DNA of 64,000 nt, taken from positions 65,081,555 to 65,145,554 of the forward strand of contig CM038232.1 in NCBI GenBank assembly GCA_021442155.1. The letters run 5' to 3'. A model generated the notes under the pieces. It was not told the DNA's origin. It searched no databases and saw nothing but the letters and a program-made list of their open reading frames with translations. The position numbers were made by a program, and so were the translations under genes. This stretch comes from Cymbidium sinense. Lineage: Eukaryota > Streptophyta > Magnoliopsida > Asparagales > Orchidaceae. Shown here piece by piece: positions 48,748 through 61,423 of the stretch (positions are counted from its first letter, which is position 1; each line of letters opens with the position of its first letter).

Positions 48748-48890
48748 GATGTGTTATCTGAGGCATTTTAATAGTGAAAACATCATAATAAGGTGTTCAG
48801 AGAGGACAATTGGAGGGCCAATATAAAGCATTTTAAAAGGTTAATTTTATTGAAGGAAGATTTGAGAGTGATTCTATCTTAAAATAGCGA
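48748..48890 (-). promoter_or_regulatory. Fragment resembling the R3-MYB promoter, without the gene
   Basis: It aligns to 26400-26545 and 63635-63765: 'gaggcattttaatagtgaaaa', 'aaggtgttcagagaggacaa', 'aatataaagcattttaaaagg'. The TATAAAA of the gene copies is changed here (ttttaatag on the + strand). No MYB exon lies at the expected distance to the left. Confidence 0.6.
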
Positions 48891-49099
48891 TTGAGCAATG
48901 CTTGATATTATAAAAAAAGACAATTTTAAAACAATGGACGGCACAGAAATATTATTAATGTGTTTTTTACTAAATATTAATTTGATGCATTTTTAATCAT
49001 TGTTCTTAACAAAACAATCCTAACACTTAACTCCTAATTCAGCTCAATTTTTTTTTAAAGAAGTATTAGGTATATAAAAGAAATCAAATAATTTTTTCT

Positions 49100-51195
49100 T
49101 TTTAAATTAGAGGTGTTTGGATGAAAGAAATACCAATTCAAAGTGATTTGTTCAGAAATTATCTAATTCACATGTGAGCTAATCATAATTTCATTTAAGT
49201 TTCTTTAATTCTTAAACACCCAAAGCTCCACCCCTGAGATGGATTAAGGAAAATATGATTTAATTAGATTTTCAAATAAAATCCAATTAATTAATCCACT
49301 TTAAAAAGAAAGAGATAAAAAGGAATTAATTCTAAATTCACTTCAACAAAGGATTAGGGAGTCCAAATAATTAATTAATCACTATTCATATACTTAATCA
49401 CCCCTTAACGAAGTTAAGAAGGTAATTAGAGTTTAATCAATCAAACCTCCTAATTTAACAAGTAATAAATCCCTAAAAAATTAGAGGAGGCAGAAGTCAT
49501 TCTCTCAAACATTCTCAAAAATTTTGGGATCAATCTCTTAAGAGATTAGAGAGTAATTATGCTAATTAAGTTTTTAATTAAATTTTAATTAAGCTTTATT
49601 TACTGTTCAAAATCCATTGGAAATATTTTTCTTTAATTTTTCTCTAAAATACCTTTAAAATGAGTCATTATTTGTATTTTTTTATTTTTTATAATTAGTT
49701 ATGAATTATAGGAGATTCAGCCTAAAAAAACACATTAATTAACCTTAATTAAACCAAATCTTGTTGGTGCCACATGGCGTGCTGACGCGGTGCACTTTCC
49801 ATGTGGTGCTACGGGATTGGTTATTTAAGTTATCACATTCGTGCGGTGAGTCAGCTAGCAGCAGACGTGGCATTGATTCTCGCCATCTGATCTCGGATCG
49901 GACAACGTGGATCAAACTCGAGGTGTAAAGGGAGAAATCTCGTTTGATCTAGCGTGATTTGATCACGACCGTCCATTCCAATCATGCAGAATAGACGGCC
50001 CGTGATCCTCCTTCCCGTGAGTGATGAACGATAGCATCGGTCCGCCATGGATCATTTGATCCGAGCTCACCCGAGCTCGGATGAACTTCAAAATCAACCC
50101 ACACCATCAAAGGAAGGAGACGAGCACATCCAACATTCAACATCGCATGCAATAAAAAAAATTGAAAAGGACCAACCACACTTAAGCTAGAGACCGATTT
50201 TCATGGAAATACCTCACTGAAGCTAAGATCGGCGGCTCACACGCTTAAGGAAGCTTCACCTAGTTGAGGCGAAGCCCTGTTGATCAGCACCGGCCTTGAT
50301 TTGGTGTGAATTTCTTTGGAGACCAAGATCCTCCTTGTTAGCTTTCGGCTTTGATCAAACTCGAACTTGGAGTTGATTTGGAGCTCTGAAAATGATTTAT
50401 GTGGCCTCGATGAGGTGTACTTATGGTGTAGGAATGAGGAATTTGATTGAAGTGTGGTATTGGTGAAGTCAAAAACTAGCCTCCCTATTTTGGTTCCTCA
50501 CGGGAAGAGAGAATGTAGAGAGTGGGATGCTTGGAATTGCTCTAGAACTCATAGGGAAGCTCAAAAATATCCTTGGAAGCTTGCACGAAATGAATTGGTG
50601 AAGTTATCGTTCAAATTGGGGGAGTATACCCCCTGATTTTGCTGAGTTGGACGGATGGGATGGCCTCCCATTTTTCTGCCAGCCAGCCACCGTCAGAGCA
50701 TCGAAGGTGTCTCGATCGACTCCACGTGGCTCGATTGAGTTGGAGGTACTCATGAGAGATGGCTCAAGGTATGATATGGGGATATCTGGTTTGAATTAAT
50801 TTGATTTTACCAATTTGACCTTTAGGTCAATTTGGGCTAGGTCAAGTTGACCAATTGGTCAAATTGGGCTTAATTATGTCTTTGGTCAAGTTCAATTGAT
50901 TTGGAATGAACTCGAGCTATTGGTTGCAATCAATTTGGGTTAAATCATGATTTGACCTATTTTGGCTTTTTAGGCTAATTTGGGTCAACTTAGGTCAAAT
51001 GATCAATTGAACTTGGTTTGGCTCACTTGGGAGTCAAGTCATGTTTAAGTATTGATCATGAGTTAGTTTGAATCAATGGTTTCAATCAATTTAATATATA
51101 GTGGGTTTTGGCTAGTATAGGTTTCATTTGGGCTACAGCTTAACTTTGTCTGGACAAGTTGACTTGGTTTGACCCAATTCAAGGTGGTTTGATCA
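49100..51195 (-). repeat. Second Tat/Ogre LTR fragment
   Basis: Aligned in order with about 620-3340 of the left LTR: 'cacatgtgagctaatcataa', 'aaacacccaaagctccaccc', 'catttgatccgagctcaccc', 'gcttcacctagttgaggcga', and 'cagtt/caatcaatttggg.taaatcat'. Some internal parts are missing. It breaks off at 51195 in an (AT)n tract. ORFs inside (for example 49851-50179, minus strand) show no domain. Confidence 0.8.
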
Positions 51196-51200
51196 TCCTA

Positions 51201-51262
<62 letters not shown>
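51196..51262. repeat. (AT)n microsatellite
   Basis: About 60 bases of nearly pure at repeats exactly where the Ogre LTR match ends. Confidence 0.95.
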
Positions 51263-51265
<3 letters not shown>

Positions 51266-51740
51266 AAGTCTGTTATTCCATATTGTTAAATTTTATTTGA
51301 TATATTTTAAAATCTGAATTGTCAGAGAAGCTGAAAACTGCATATTCAGTCATACAAAAATTAAAATTAATTTAGTTATTAACATTGTAATGTGATCATA
51401 AATACAGTGTGAGAGCAGAGCAACATTTATTTGCAAGTCCGTAGTTTTAGTTTTAGCAAAATTTTGTGATTCGCCATTGTCTCTATTAAATTTTGCTTTT
51501 GTTTATCTAAACCAATGGCTTAGTATGATTCTTTAAACTTTGTAACTTAATTTTGGTTATATTCTCGCATATAGGAGTGTGATTAAATTAAATTAAATTA
51601 AAATTCTCTTATAATTGAAAAGTGAAATTTGCAAGATTAGTTTCAAGGAGTTATGCAACCTAAGCTGGTGAGCCACATTAAAATAGCATATGCTATATCT
51701 CATTTATGTTAACCTCATGAGCTTTTTGTTGTATTAAAAT

Positions 51741-51981
51741 GGGGGATTTACATAAATATCACATAATTCTTATATATTTACATATCTAATATCTAAACTT
51801 CATTTTTAACATATATAATACCTCAATCTTCAATATCACATCAATAATATCATCCTCATTCATTTTTTAAAGTGAAATGCACATTTTTCAGCATAGAAAA
51901 GTATTATATAAGAAAATATCTAATTTTAGGTGTTAGATATGTAAATACATAAGAATTGTGTGGTATGTATGTAAATTTTCC
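51741..51981. mobile_element. MITE, copy 3
   Basis: Same family as 25343-25582, starting GGGGGATTTACATAAATA and ending TATGTAAATTTTCC. TAAAAT lies directly on both sides (51735-51740 and 51982-51987); the full 8-9 bp duplication is not preserved. Bases 51263-51740 are AT-rich with no gene. Confidence 0.8.
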
Positions 51982-53032
51982 TAAAATATTTCCATAATCT
52001 AAAATATACGTTGGTATGTGCTAATAATGTTTAAATAAGTATTGTGCATGTCTAACTATTAATATCTTAAATAATAAAAAAAAATTCATGTGATAGGGAT
52101 ACTCAAAAATAGATCTAACAAATTATAACTCTGAAAATAGTCGAGTTTAAAAAAAGTTTGGAGATCTAACAAACTCTAAAGATCTACCTTACAATTAATG
52201 TAAATTATCACCGATAACTGTTGTCAATATTAATTTATTGTTGTTGTCACTGTTATCCAACTAATATCACATAATCAACATCTTCACAACTCGACTATTT
52301 TCATCACAATCACAGAAGAATTTCTGGTAAAAAAAATTCGATTTTATAAAAGATATATCTATGATTTTTTAGGTGTATTCAATGATTTTATACCATGAAT
52401 TATAATTATGAAAAAAATTTAATATGGTTTTAAATAGTCGTTCTATTTTTTTTTCCTTTTTTTAAAAATTTATATTAGTTTGAAGATAGACGCAATTTAA
52501 TCTTTCATTGGAAGTAAGATATTAAACAAACCATAATAAATAAATAAAGAAGAATTTTAACAATTTTCTTATTTAATTTTAAATTGCCAATTTTTCTCAT
52601 TACATAAAAATCCAGCCATTCAATTTCTGATTATTATAAGAAACATGAATAATCCATTTTTTAAAATAAAACTTCAGATATTTAAATCTGAAATAAGGGC
52701 TTGTTTTAAAAAAAAGAAATATACTGTAAAATTGATTATTTATTTTGATTGAGAACATAAAATTATCATTTTGAGAAATTTTATAAAGCTTAAAATTAAT
52801 ATTATTGTCTCACTACTTTAACAAATTTATGATTTAATAATTTTTATCATTTTCTATAAACATAATTTTTAATTTCATGAAATTAACTTATGATGCATTT
52901 TGGATAGCTTTCTTAATACTTTGATTTCCAGAGAGCAACCACAATTACATTTGAATATCAACTTTTTAGTTGATTTTCAAAAAGTTTTGCGAAGAAAAAC
53001 TACATTTGATAACTAGAACTTTTAGAGAATAG
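51982..53032. other. AT-rich intergenic DNA, no gene seen
   Basis: Only A/T runs and short chance ORFs. Confidence 0.5.
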
Positions 53033-54720
53033 TGATTGAGGGATTTAAAATAGAAAAATAAGGTAATTGTTTGAAAAAAAAAAACTAAATGAAAGAAAAA
53101 AATTGAGAATATAGGAAAGATTTAAGTTATTGTTTGATAGGAAAGTTAAATAACAAGCATGGGATTGGGCTAAAATTGGATAGAGTTAAAAGATAAATAT
53201 ATTAAGCTTAATATGATTAGTTACTTATCGATAGGATGATTGCTATCAAGACAAAAATTGGCAAGCAAGTTATAAATATGGCTAATGCTTATGCTCCTTA
53301 AGCTAGATTAAAATGTAGTTTAAGAAATAATTTTAGTAAGCGATTTATAAATGCAACATATATCTGTGAAATAAATGATATTTACTATAAGTGATTTAAA
53401 TTTCATGTAAGCTCTAATTAGATAAGTTATAAGAGAAGATTTAAAATATTAAATGTATAAGAGATTTAATATAAAAAAAGAAGCTACACTTACTTTCAAG
53501 AGAGTAGAGTCGTCAAATCATTACTAAATTCCTTCTTTACTTAGATGAACAAAAAACCCTCTTGCAAAATTTGTAAGGCAAATCCAATTGAGTGTTAGAC
53601 CACATGACATAGAATAATAGTTATGATTATAAATTTGAAGTGGATAACAATGCATCAAACAAAATTATTGCAATGATATAAGGTGGTTAAATTAAAAAGG
53701 TGAAAAATTATAAATCTTTCAAGATAGGTTGTTGGAAGGGCCAAATTATTATTTTTAATTAATTCAAACCTAATGTGCTTTATGATGACTAGTTTCATTG
53801 ACTAAAATAATTTAGATGTTTTAAGAGATTCTAAAACTACATCAAACCCTAATAAAGAGTTTTGACGATCTAGCAAGAAAGTATAAAGAGTTATTAGAAA
53901 GAACATATTTTAGAAGACAAATAAAATTGACTACTACTAAAGCTTAAATAATAATTATAGAAAAGCTAGAAGTCTTATAAAAAAATAGCAAGTAAAATAA
54001 ATGCTATAGATTTTGATGATTCATATGATAAACGTCGTATTAGAAAACAAAAAAAGAGATGTATATGTGCATATGTATGCTTGTGTGTGTGTAATATCTA
54101 AGGCAAAGCAATATATCTAGAAATTTTGATCAAATCAAATGCTTTAAAATGAAGATAATAAGATACTGATGAAAAATGAAGACATTAAAAAAGAGATAAG
54201 AATACTACTATGACAAATTATAAAATAAGACCTTCAATAAAGAATTTGTTTTAGAAAACACATATTATAAATTCATAAAAAAAGTGAGGTGGAGTAAGCT
54301 CTAAAAAATATGCATAAATACAAGATTTACTTTCATAAGGGATAGCTATTTGGAAAGTTATTGGGGATATCATAATAATCTGATTAACAAATCTGGAGTT
54401 TTAAAGTTTAAGAGAATGCCTAACAATTGGACAAAATTTTATTTTGAAATTAATATTTAATAAAAAAGGTAGTGTTCAAAAATTATGTTAACTATAAAAG
54501 AATCAAACCTATGAGTCTTAAAATGAAACTATAAAAACAATAATAGAATATATGATTAATCACATCAATTTTTTGATAACCAATTAATTTCATGTTAGAA
54601 TGATCTATCTACTATGAAATCTATTTTGATGTTAGGATATTTAAGGGAGAAATATAGATAAGAGGCAAAGGAACTTCACATAATTGTCATTAATTGTGAG
54701 TAAACCTATGATGAAATACC

Positions 54721-55014
54721 TATAAGTTGATTTAGAGCACATTAAGGTGGAAAGGTGTATCAAAGTTATTCTAATATTTTTAATAATTTGTCTCATCAAG
54801 CAAGGACTAGTATTTGTTGTTGAGTAATCCGAGAGTTTTCAATTACAAAATATTTATTTCAATAATCATCACCCAAAACTTATTACAATTAAGAAAGAAT
54901 AAGAGGATACATTAATTTGATACATGAGTTTCAGAGGATGCAAGAAAAAATTGGACAATATCAATAAAATTCAAAATTTTGTATGGGAATATTTATTTAT
55001 TACTCACTTTAACT
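54721..55014. other. 294-bp block present in copy B only
   Basis: In copy A, 'gatgaaatacc' (to 19032) is followed directly by 'ttttcttttgattttctctc'. In copy B about 294 bp lie between the same two phrases, ending in a T-run. No target duplication or inverted ends were seen, so it may be a deletion in copy A instead of an insertion in B. Confidence 0.75.
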
Positions 55015-55693
55015 TTTTTTTCTTTTCTGATTTTCTCTCTAGCATTATCAGCAAAACTCTTTAAGTCACATGCAAGTTAATTTTCTTCCAATGTCTAGAT
55101 TGCACTAAGCAATGATAATATGGTTAAAATTCTATAAAGCTATGAGTAACGGTAAAATAGAACATTAAATTTGATCATTACTCTACAATGATTTAAAAAC
55201 AATTAAATAGCTATTAAAGATTAGAATCTCAATTATGCAAACTTTGGTCATTGTATAAATCATTGTAAATTCTACAAATTTTAAGGAGCTTTATTTGTTG
55301 TGATTGAAATTGTTGTGATGATAGCAATTGATTTATTTATAGTGATCATACAATAATTAAAAGAACTGTGGCTTTCAATGCTTCTAAATTGTCGAATTGA
55401 TCGGATAATGTCATTAGTTAAGTAATTAACAATGGTTAAAACTAATGTTAATTATTCAACTTTGTATTAATTAAAACCTCTAAAATTAATATTCATATTG
55501 ATTCCTAAACCCTTACAACAATCCTTCAAATTGGAAAGTTATTGCATTGATTTTTTTTTAATCATTTCAAATAAAGTTTCTAATGATTTTCATCATTGCA
55601 AAACTTGTTATAGAACTCCCATAAAACCTAAGCCTTAATAATACCTCTTCAACAATTATAAATAGATCCATATTTTGAGTATAAATCATTTTA

Positions 55694-55931
55694 GGGATTT
55701 ACATACATACCATACAATTCTTATGTATTTACATATCTAACACTTAAATTTTAATTTTTACATATATAACACCATAATCTTCTATATCACATCAAAAATA
55801 CTATCATCACTCACTTTTCAAAAGTGAAATACACATTTTTAAGTATTAAAAATATTAGATAAATAAATATCTAACTTTAAGTGTTAGATATGTAAATGCA
55901 TAAGAACCGTGGTAAGTATGTAAATCGTCCT
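55694..55931. mobile_element. MITE, copy 4 (paralogous to copy 1)
   Basis: At the same place in segment B as copy 1 in segment A, with the same 8-bp TCATTTTA flanks (55686-55693 and 55932-55939). It therefore entered before the segment was duplicated. Confidence 0.85.
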
Positions 55932-56148
55932 TCATTTTATTTATATCACGCTAATTTTAATAAAAGCACTTGAGCATCATGAGTTTAGGAACATGAAATA
56001 CTTTAAAATCACTTTATGATTTGTTATTTAAAATTCATTTTCATGAATATGATCAAAAATTTATTGTCTTACATGCACACTAACAAAGTATAGAACGAAA
56101 AGAAATTGATTGTATCACACCATAAAGCACACATTTTTTTTTTTTTTT

Positions 56149-57519
56149 GGAACCCCATATAGGGGAATTTTATTGCTCAAATAAAAAGGTTACAAGATCC
56201 TTAAAGGGGTTAAACTCTGAGACTACCGCTCAAAGAGCTACAATCAACCTAAAGAGTAAAACCCCTATCTAAGTACAAAACTCACACAACAAAAGCAAAT
56301 ACAAACCCCAATAACAAAGAAAAAAACCTTTGCACGCAGCAATATCCACTACCATCCGCTTGAGAGGAGTAAAAGAGCTTTGATCCAATGAAACTTGCAA
56401 TAAAAGAAGACACCTGCAAATATCTTGAATGCCAGTAAGCACCCATAAGAGAGGAAATAATTATATTTGAAAACCATAATGCGGAGAAAGGAGTTGCAGA
56501 AATCAATCCACTAGTTTGGGATAACCACATACATATGCATCCCACCAGGGGTACCATACTTATGCTACTACCATCCAAATAAGGAGATTAAATTGCCACC
56601 TATTAGAGAAAACAAACCTGAGATGACCATCCATTCGAAGAAAATTTTAAAGCTCACCACCTTGATATAAGCAGTAAATAAAAAATAGTTGCTATCCACT
56701 GGATGAAACCAAATCACCTTACAACTCAGAGCCATCAAAATATGTTTATAGATCATAGCTTAACCAACATGAGAGAAAGCAAGGCGAGGTAATAATAGAC
56801 AGCCGACAACCTCCATGTAATAAACCCAGGATAGGAATAAGAAATCTCCAATGAATATGCAGTTAGAAATTTTATTATCAGCCCTCTATACCGAAATTGC
56901 AACATGCAATGCAACCTCACAATCCCCAACCAAAGGGAGACGACCAAAGAAATAAACATTTCCTCTTTTATCAATAAAAAACCATACCAACCAATCCAGA
57001 GAATATATACTAAGAGTAGGCAACAACCAGCCAAAAAGAAACAGAAACAAAAACAGAAAAGAAACAAAAAGGTAAAGGTTAAAAGGCAATCAGAAGATTC
57101 TGAAGGAAATAATTCCTACCCGATGGAATAAAACACCACCTCATCACCAAGTAACCAACAATATCCATATTCAAGCTAATAATGAAAAGATGACAGATAC
57201 AATCTTTTCTCCAGTGTGAGAAAATTGATTCTATACTTGGGTTGCTGTAGCATTTTCTTTTGTCACCCAAAGGAGTCTTAGGTAGCATTCCGCTTAGCAG
57301 CAATGGATGATAAACAACCACCCACGGACCACCCAGCATCAAGGAAATTTCCTTTCCAACCATCAAAACCATCTTATTAAAACATCGAGGGACAAGTTCC
57401 TCAAAACCGAGTAAAAAAAGTGAGTGAATCCGAATATAAAATTGCAAAAAGGGATGGAAGAAAGATGGGAAATCTCCACCAATTAGCACAATATCCAAGT
57501 TCCAAACATAGAAGCTTAC
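56149..57519 (-). other. Long 3' region of the L1 LINE
   Basis: Between the ORF2 end (a phrase reading NLDRSGLPFVRKM near 57525-57565) and the poly-A. It contains several hydrophobic minus-strand ORFs of 62-139 codons (56282-56578, 56753-57067, 57079-57498). Their Phe/Leu-rich make-up follows the base composition, and no domain is recognised. Confidence 0.5.
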
Positions 57520-60500
57520 ATTTTCCTAACAAAGGGGAGACCAGATCTATCTAAATTCACAAAACCCCTTAATAAGGGGGGAATATAATCATTGAAAAAT
57601 AATTTAATCATAGAGGACTTTGCATCCAGATTAGCCAGAAAATCCACACAAGAATTCCCTTGTCGATGAATATGAGAGATGTGATAATCAAGGGAAGTAA
57701 GAAGCCTTCTTGTATGATTGAGTATAATATACTTACCATGAGCTCCATTTTAGTAAATTCAAGAGCGCAAAGCATCGTTTCAAGCCATATTTTTTTAAAA
57801 CCTTTAATGCATAATAATATATCCCATAGTGAAGGCCATAGAGTTCAAAGAAAGAACAAGGACTTAAAGGAATAAAAAGCGGCAATCATCTTACCTTTAA
57901 AATCTCTTAAGATACCCCACATCCATAGAAACCATTAGCAACCAAACCATCCACCTTTAATATGGTTTTGAGGTTTAGTCCAATAAATAGTCTTACAAAT
58001 ATAATCAAATTTGAGGTAGAGAATCCCTAGATAATGAGCCAATCGTTTAACATCTTTGAAACTCATCGACTGGAGAAGTTTAGCTTTGTAAAGGGAGGAA
58101 ATTTTATCTTTAGCTTTAGCAATGCGTTGAAAATTCATGGGAATGTCATTATGTTTAGTTTCATTTCTTTCGATCCAGGATATACGAATAATAGCAAGCA
58201 CACATTTGACATGACCTTTGGGGCATAGGATAGGAAGTTATTAAATAGATGTATAATAGAAAAGTATCCATCAAAAGTAAAGTGTTCAACAAACTATCAT
58301 ACGCCAAACTTTAGCGCGGGTCCATTAACAAAACATGATCCAAAGTTTCTATGTGGAAACAACATTGACACTTAGAAGGAAGATGGAATCCTTTTTCTAG
58401 AGAATGGCATCCATAGGAATATATTGTTTAAGAATATGACAAGTGAGAACTGAAAAGGAGGTTGGAATAGCGTTACACCAGATTTTGGAAAATATTGGAG
58501 AGTCTTGATTGTTAGATCTAATAGTCTGTCATATATCCTTAAAAACAAAGTCTTCAGTAGCCGATTTGTTGAATAGAATTTGATACATTTTGTTAATTGT
58601 AGGGATGATATTCATAACTTTTTTGATGATAGTATTAGGGATATAGGCTCCTAGTTGAGAAATATTCCATGAGTTTTGAGTAATGAAATAACTTACTTTA
58701 ATCTTTTCGATCGAATGGGTGTTAAGTAGTACATCTATAGAGCCCTCACCTAGCCAATTATCTTGCCAAAAAAAGGATGAACCATAATTAACACCCTAGG
58801 ATATAAGCTCTTCAGCCTCCCACTTAATGTTACAAAGTCTTTTCCACCCAGGAGAGTTTCCCATTTTGAAGCTGCAAATTAATGGATGTTTACCCTTATA
58901 GTATTTAGCAAGCATAAAATTTGACCATAAGCTGTAATTACTTCTAAGGTTCCACCACATTTTATGTGAAAAACATTTGATGGACTCTTGTAAAATTTTA
59001 CAACCCATACCACCTTCATTCAAAGGGCCACAACACTTGTCCCAACTAGCTCAGTGTATTTTCTTAGATGATGAGTTTGATCCCTAGAAGGATTTATTAA
59101 AAAGCCGGTTTATCTTATTAAATGGTAGGGACAATAGTGGAAAGCAGATAGGGTAAGGAGAGAATACTTTTGATAAGGACTAATCTAGCTCCAAAAGAAA
59201 GAAGGTGGAATTCCATGAGGAGATTTTCTTATAGATTTTTTGAATTACTTCATCAAAAGGAAAGATCTTTTAGCACCAGATATAAAGGCATACCGGATAT
59301 TTAATAGGAAGAGTATATTGGGCAAAGCCCTTGATATTCTTGATATTGTTAATCGGAATAGGGATCAAGTTACAAGCAATGAAGCCACTTTTATCGGGAT
59401 TAATTTTAAGGCCACTCTCCCAAAATGAATAAGAAATTTATACAATTTCTTAATGTAGACCCATTGTGAAGATAATGAAATCATCCAAAAGCAAAGGTGA
59501 GAGATAAGAAAACCACCCCTAATCTTGTAGCACATGTTGGGCATGAAAACATAAGTTTAAGATTACAGAAAGATATTCCAACAATAATGAAAAGGGGGGG
59601 GGATCCCATACCATCGATGATCCAAAGAAGCCATGGATCTTACCATTAATAAGTAAGGAAAACCCAGAATTTTCAATATCATTTTTAATTAAATTAATGA
59701 AGGAGTCGGAGAAGCCAAATAAAGATAAAATTTTGTAGATAAATGACCAACTAATGTTATCATATGCATATGTCTAATTTAAGGACTAGATTCCCACATC
59801 GAACTTTAGTGTTTAAATCATGGACAATTTCTTGAGCCAATAATACATTATCAGAAATAGAACTACCTTTAACAAAGCTAGTTTGATTAGGAGAAATGAT
59901 TTTGGGAAGTAGCATACCCAATTTTTTAACAAGGATCTTGGATATGAGCTTATTGAAGAATGTGCAAAGACTTATGGGCCTAAATTGATTCCAATGTTCA
60001 AGGTTTTTGATTTTAGGAATTAGTACAATGGAAGTACTAGAGAAGAATTTGGGGAGGGAAAACATCAAGAACCTTTAACCACATCATCTTTGATAACATT
60101 CTAACATTTTGAAAAAGAGAGAGTGAATCAATCGACCAAATCGTATTCATACTCAATGGTCGATGTAATTTCATCTTCAGAAGGTAAGGATGTAAGCATT
60201 ATGTTGTCGTTTCCAGTTATGATTTTGGGGTAACCTCAAGACTAGCCAAATTCTCCTCACTCACATGATTATTAAGAATGTTATTGAAATAAGAAACACC
60301 CGACTCAGCAAGTTCATTTTCATCAAAAATCTAACTATTATCAAAAATTTTAATTTTCTTAATGCAATTTAAGGTTTTTTTCTTATTGAATAACGCATGA
60401 AAATACTTGGTATTCCTATCGCCTTCTGATAGTTTCTTAGCAGAAGCCTTTTGTCTCCAGTAAGTTTCCTCCATATCTTGATATTTGAATAATTTATCTT

Positions 60501-61423
60501 TGGCTTGGTTTAATAAAAGAATCTTGAAGGATCCATAATAACCTCTTCCTCTAATGATATGACCTCTTGTTCTAATTCTTTTACGTTAGTGAAAATATTT
60601 TTGAAACAATTTTTATTCCACCATTTGAGCAATTATTTAAGCCTTTTAATACCAAAGTCTCTTCATCCCAAATAATGGATAAATAGGATCTCCCCAATTA
60701 ATAGCCACCACCTCCTTAAATCTGGTATCCAGTAACCACATATTCTAAAAATGAAAAGGAGCATGAGAGGAGGGATGATAGTATGAAAATAAGCAAAGGA
60801 GATTGATCGGATAGGGTTCTACTAAGATGTTCAACCGATGTATTCGGAAAAGAGTTTATCCGTGAATCATTAAACATGATCCTATCAAGTCTTTGTCACA
60901 TTTTGTGATTATTCCATGTGAATTGCCAAAACCTGATCCTCAAAATGACAATCAAGAGCCATATTATTAAATTCTTCCATAGATAAAGGGTTGGGAGGGT
61001 TTCCACCCCTTCGTTCCAATAATATTAAAATCTCCACCAAACTAGGGAGCATTAATCGAGGTTGAGAAATTAATCGATGCTCCATAGGTTCCTTCTACCA
61101 TACTTGTTGCAGGAAGCATAGACAAAGGATCCAAAGCAGGACCAATTGCCAAATGTGATTTGAGTATTCACAACCTGGTGAAGGTCCTAAATAATATGTA
61201 AATCAAAAGAATTTTTCCAAAAGATCCAAATTTTATTACTTGAATTAGCAAAAGAACTACTAAAGCCAATCATTCTAGCCATAGTTTAGATGTCAGAAGG
61301 AAGAATAAAGGGTTCCAAAATTGCCAGCAAAGAAATGTTATACTTACGAACTAAGTTGCTAAGTCTATTGCAAACAGAAAGGGGTCCTATATCTCTCACA
61401 TTCCAAATAAGGAAAGAGAGCAT
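57520..61423 (-). pseudogene. L1 ORF2: endonuclease, reverse transcriptase, zf-RVT and RNase H, broken
   Basis: It starts at the ATG at 61423-61421, overlapping the ORF1 stop. The endonuclease opens MLSFLIWNVRDIGP, followed by RLSNLVRKYNISLLAILEPF. RT is clear in 60068-59760: SIVLIPKIKNLEHWNQFRPI, SLCTFFNKLISKILVKKL, NQTSFVKGSSISDNVLLAQE. The GLRQGDPLSP block is lost and the catalytic FADD box is hit by a one-base deletion near 59490. The 59023-58796 frame (NEGGMGCKILQESIKCFSHK, MWWNLRSN) is the post-RT part. CQCCFHIETLDHVLL near 58340 is the zf-RVT. GILRDFKGKMIAAF near 57900 marks an RNase H. In life it nicks DNA and copies its own RNA into the nick. Confidence 0.88.

Noticed and set aside
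56282..57498. Chain of hydrophobic minus-strand ORFs that look like membrane proteins
   Set aside because: They lie in the 3' region of the L1 LINE after ORF2; their Phe/Leu content comes from T-rich sequence and no family was recognised.
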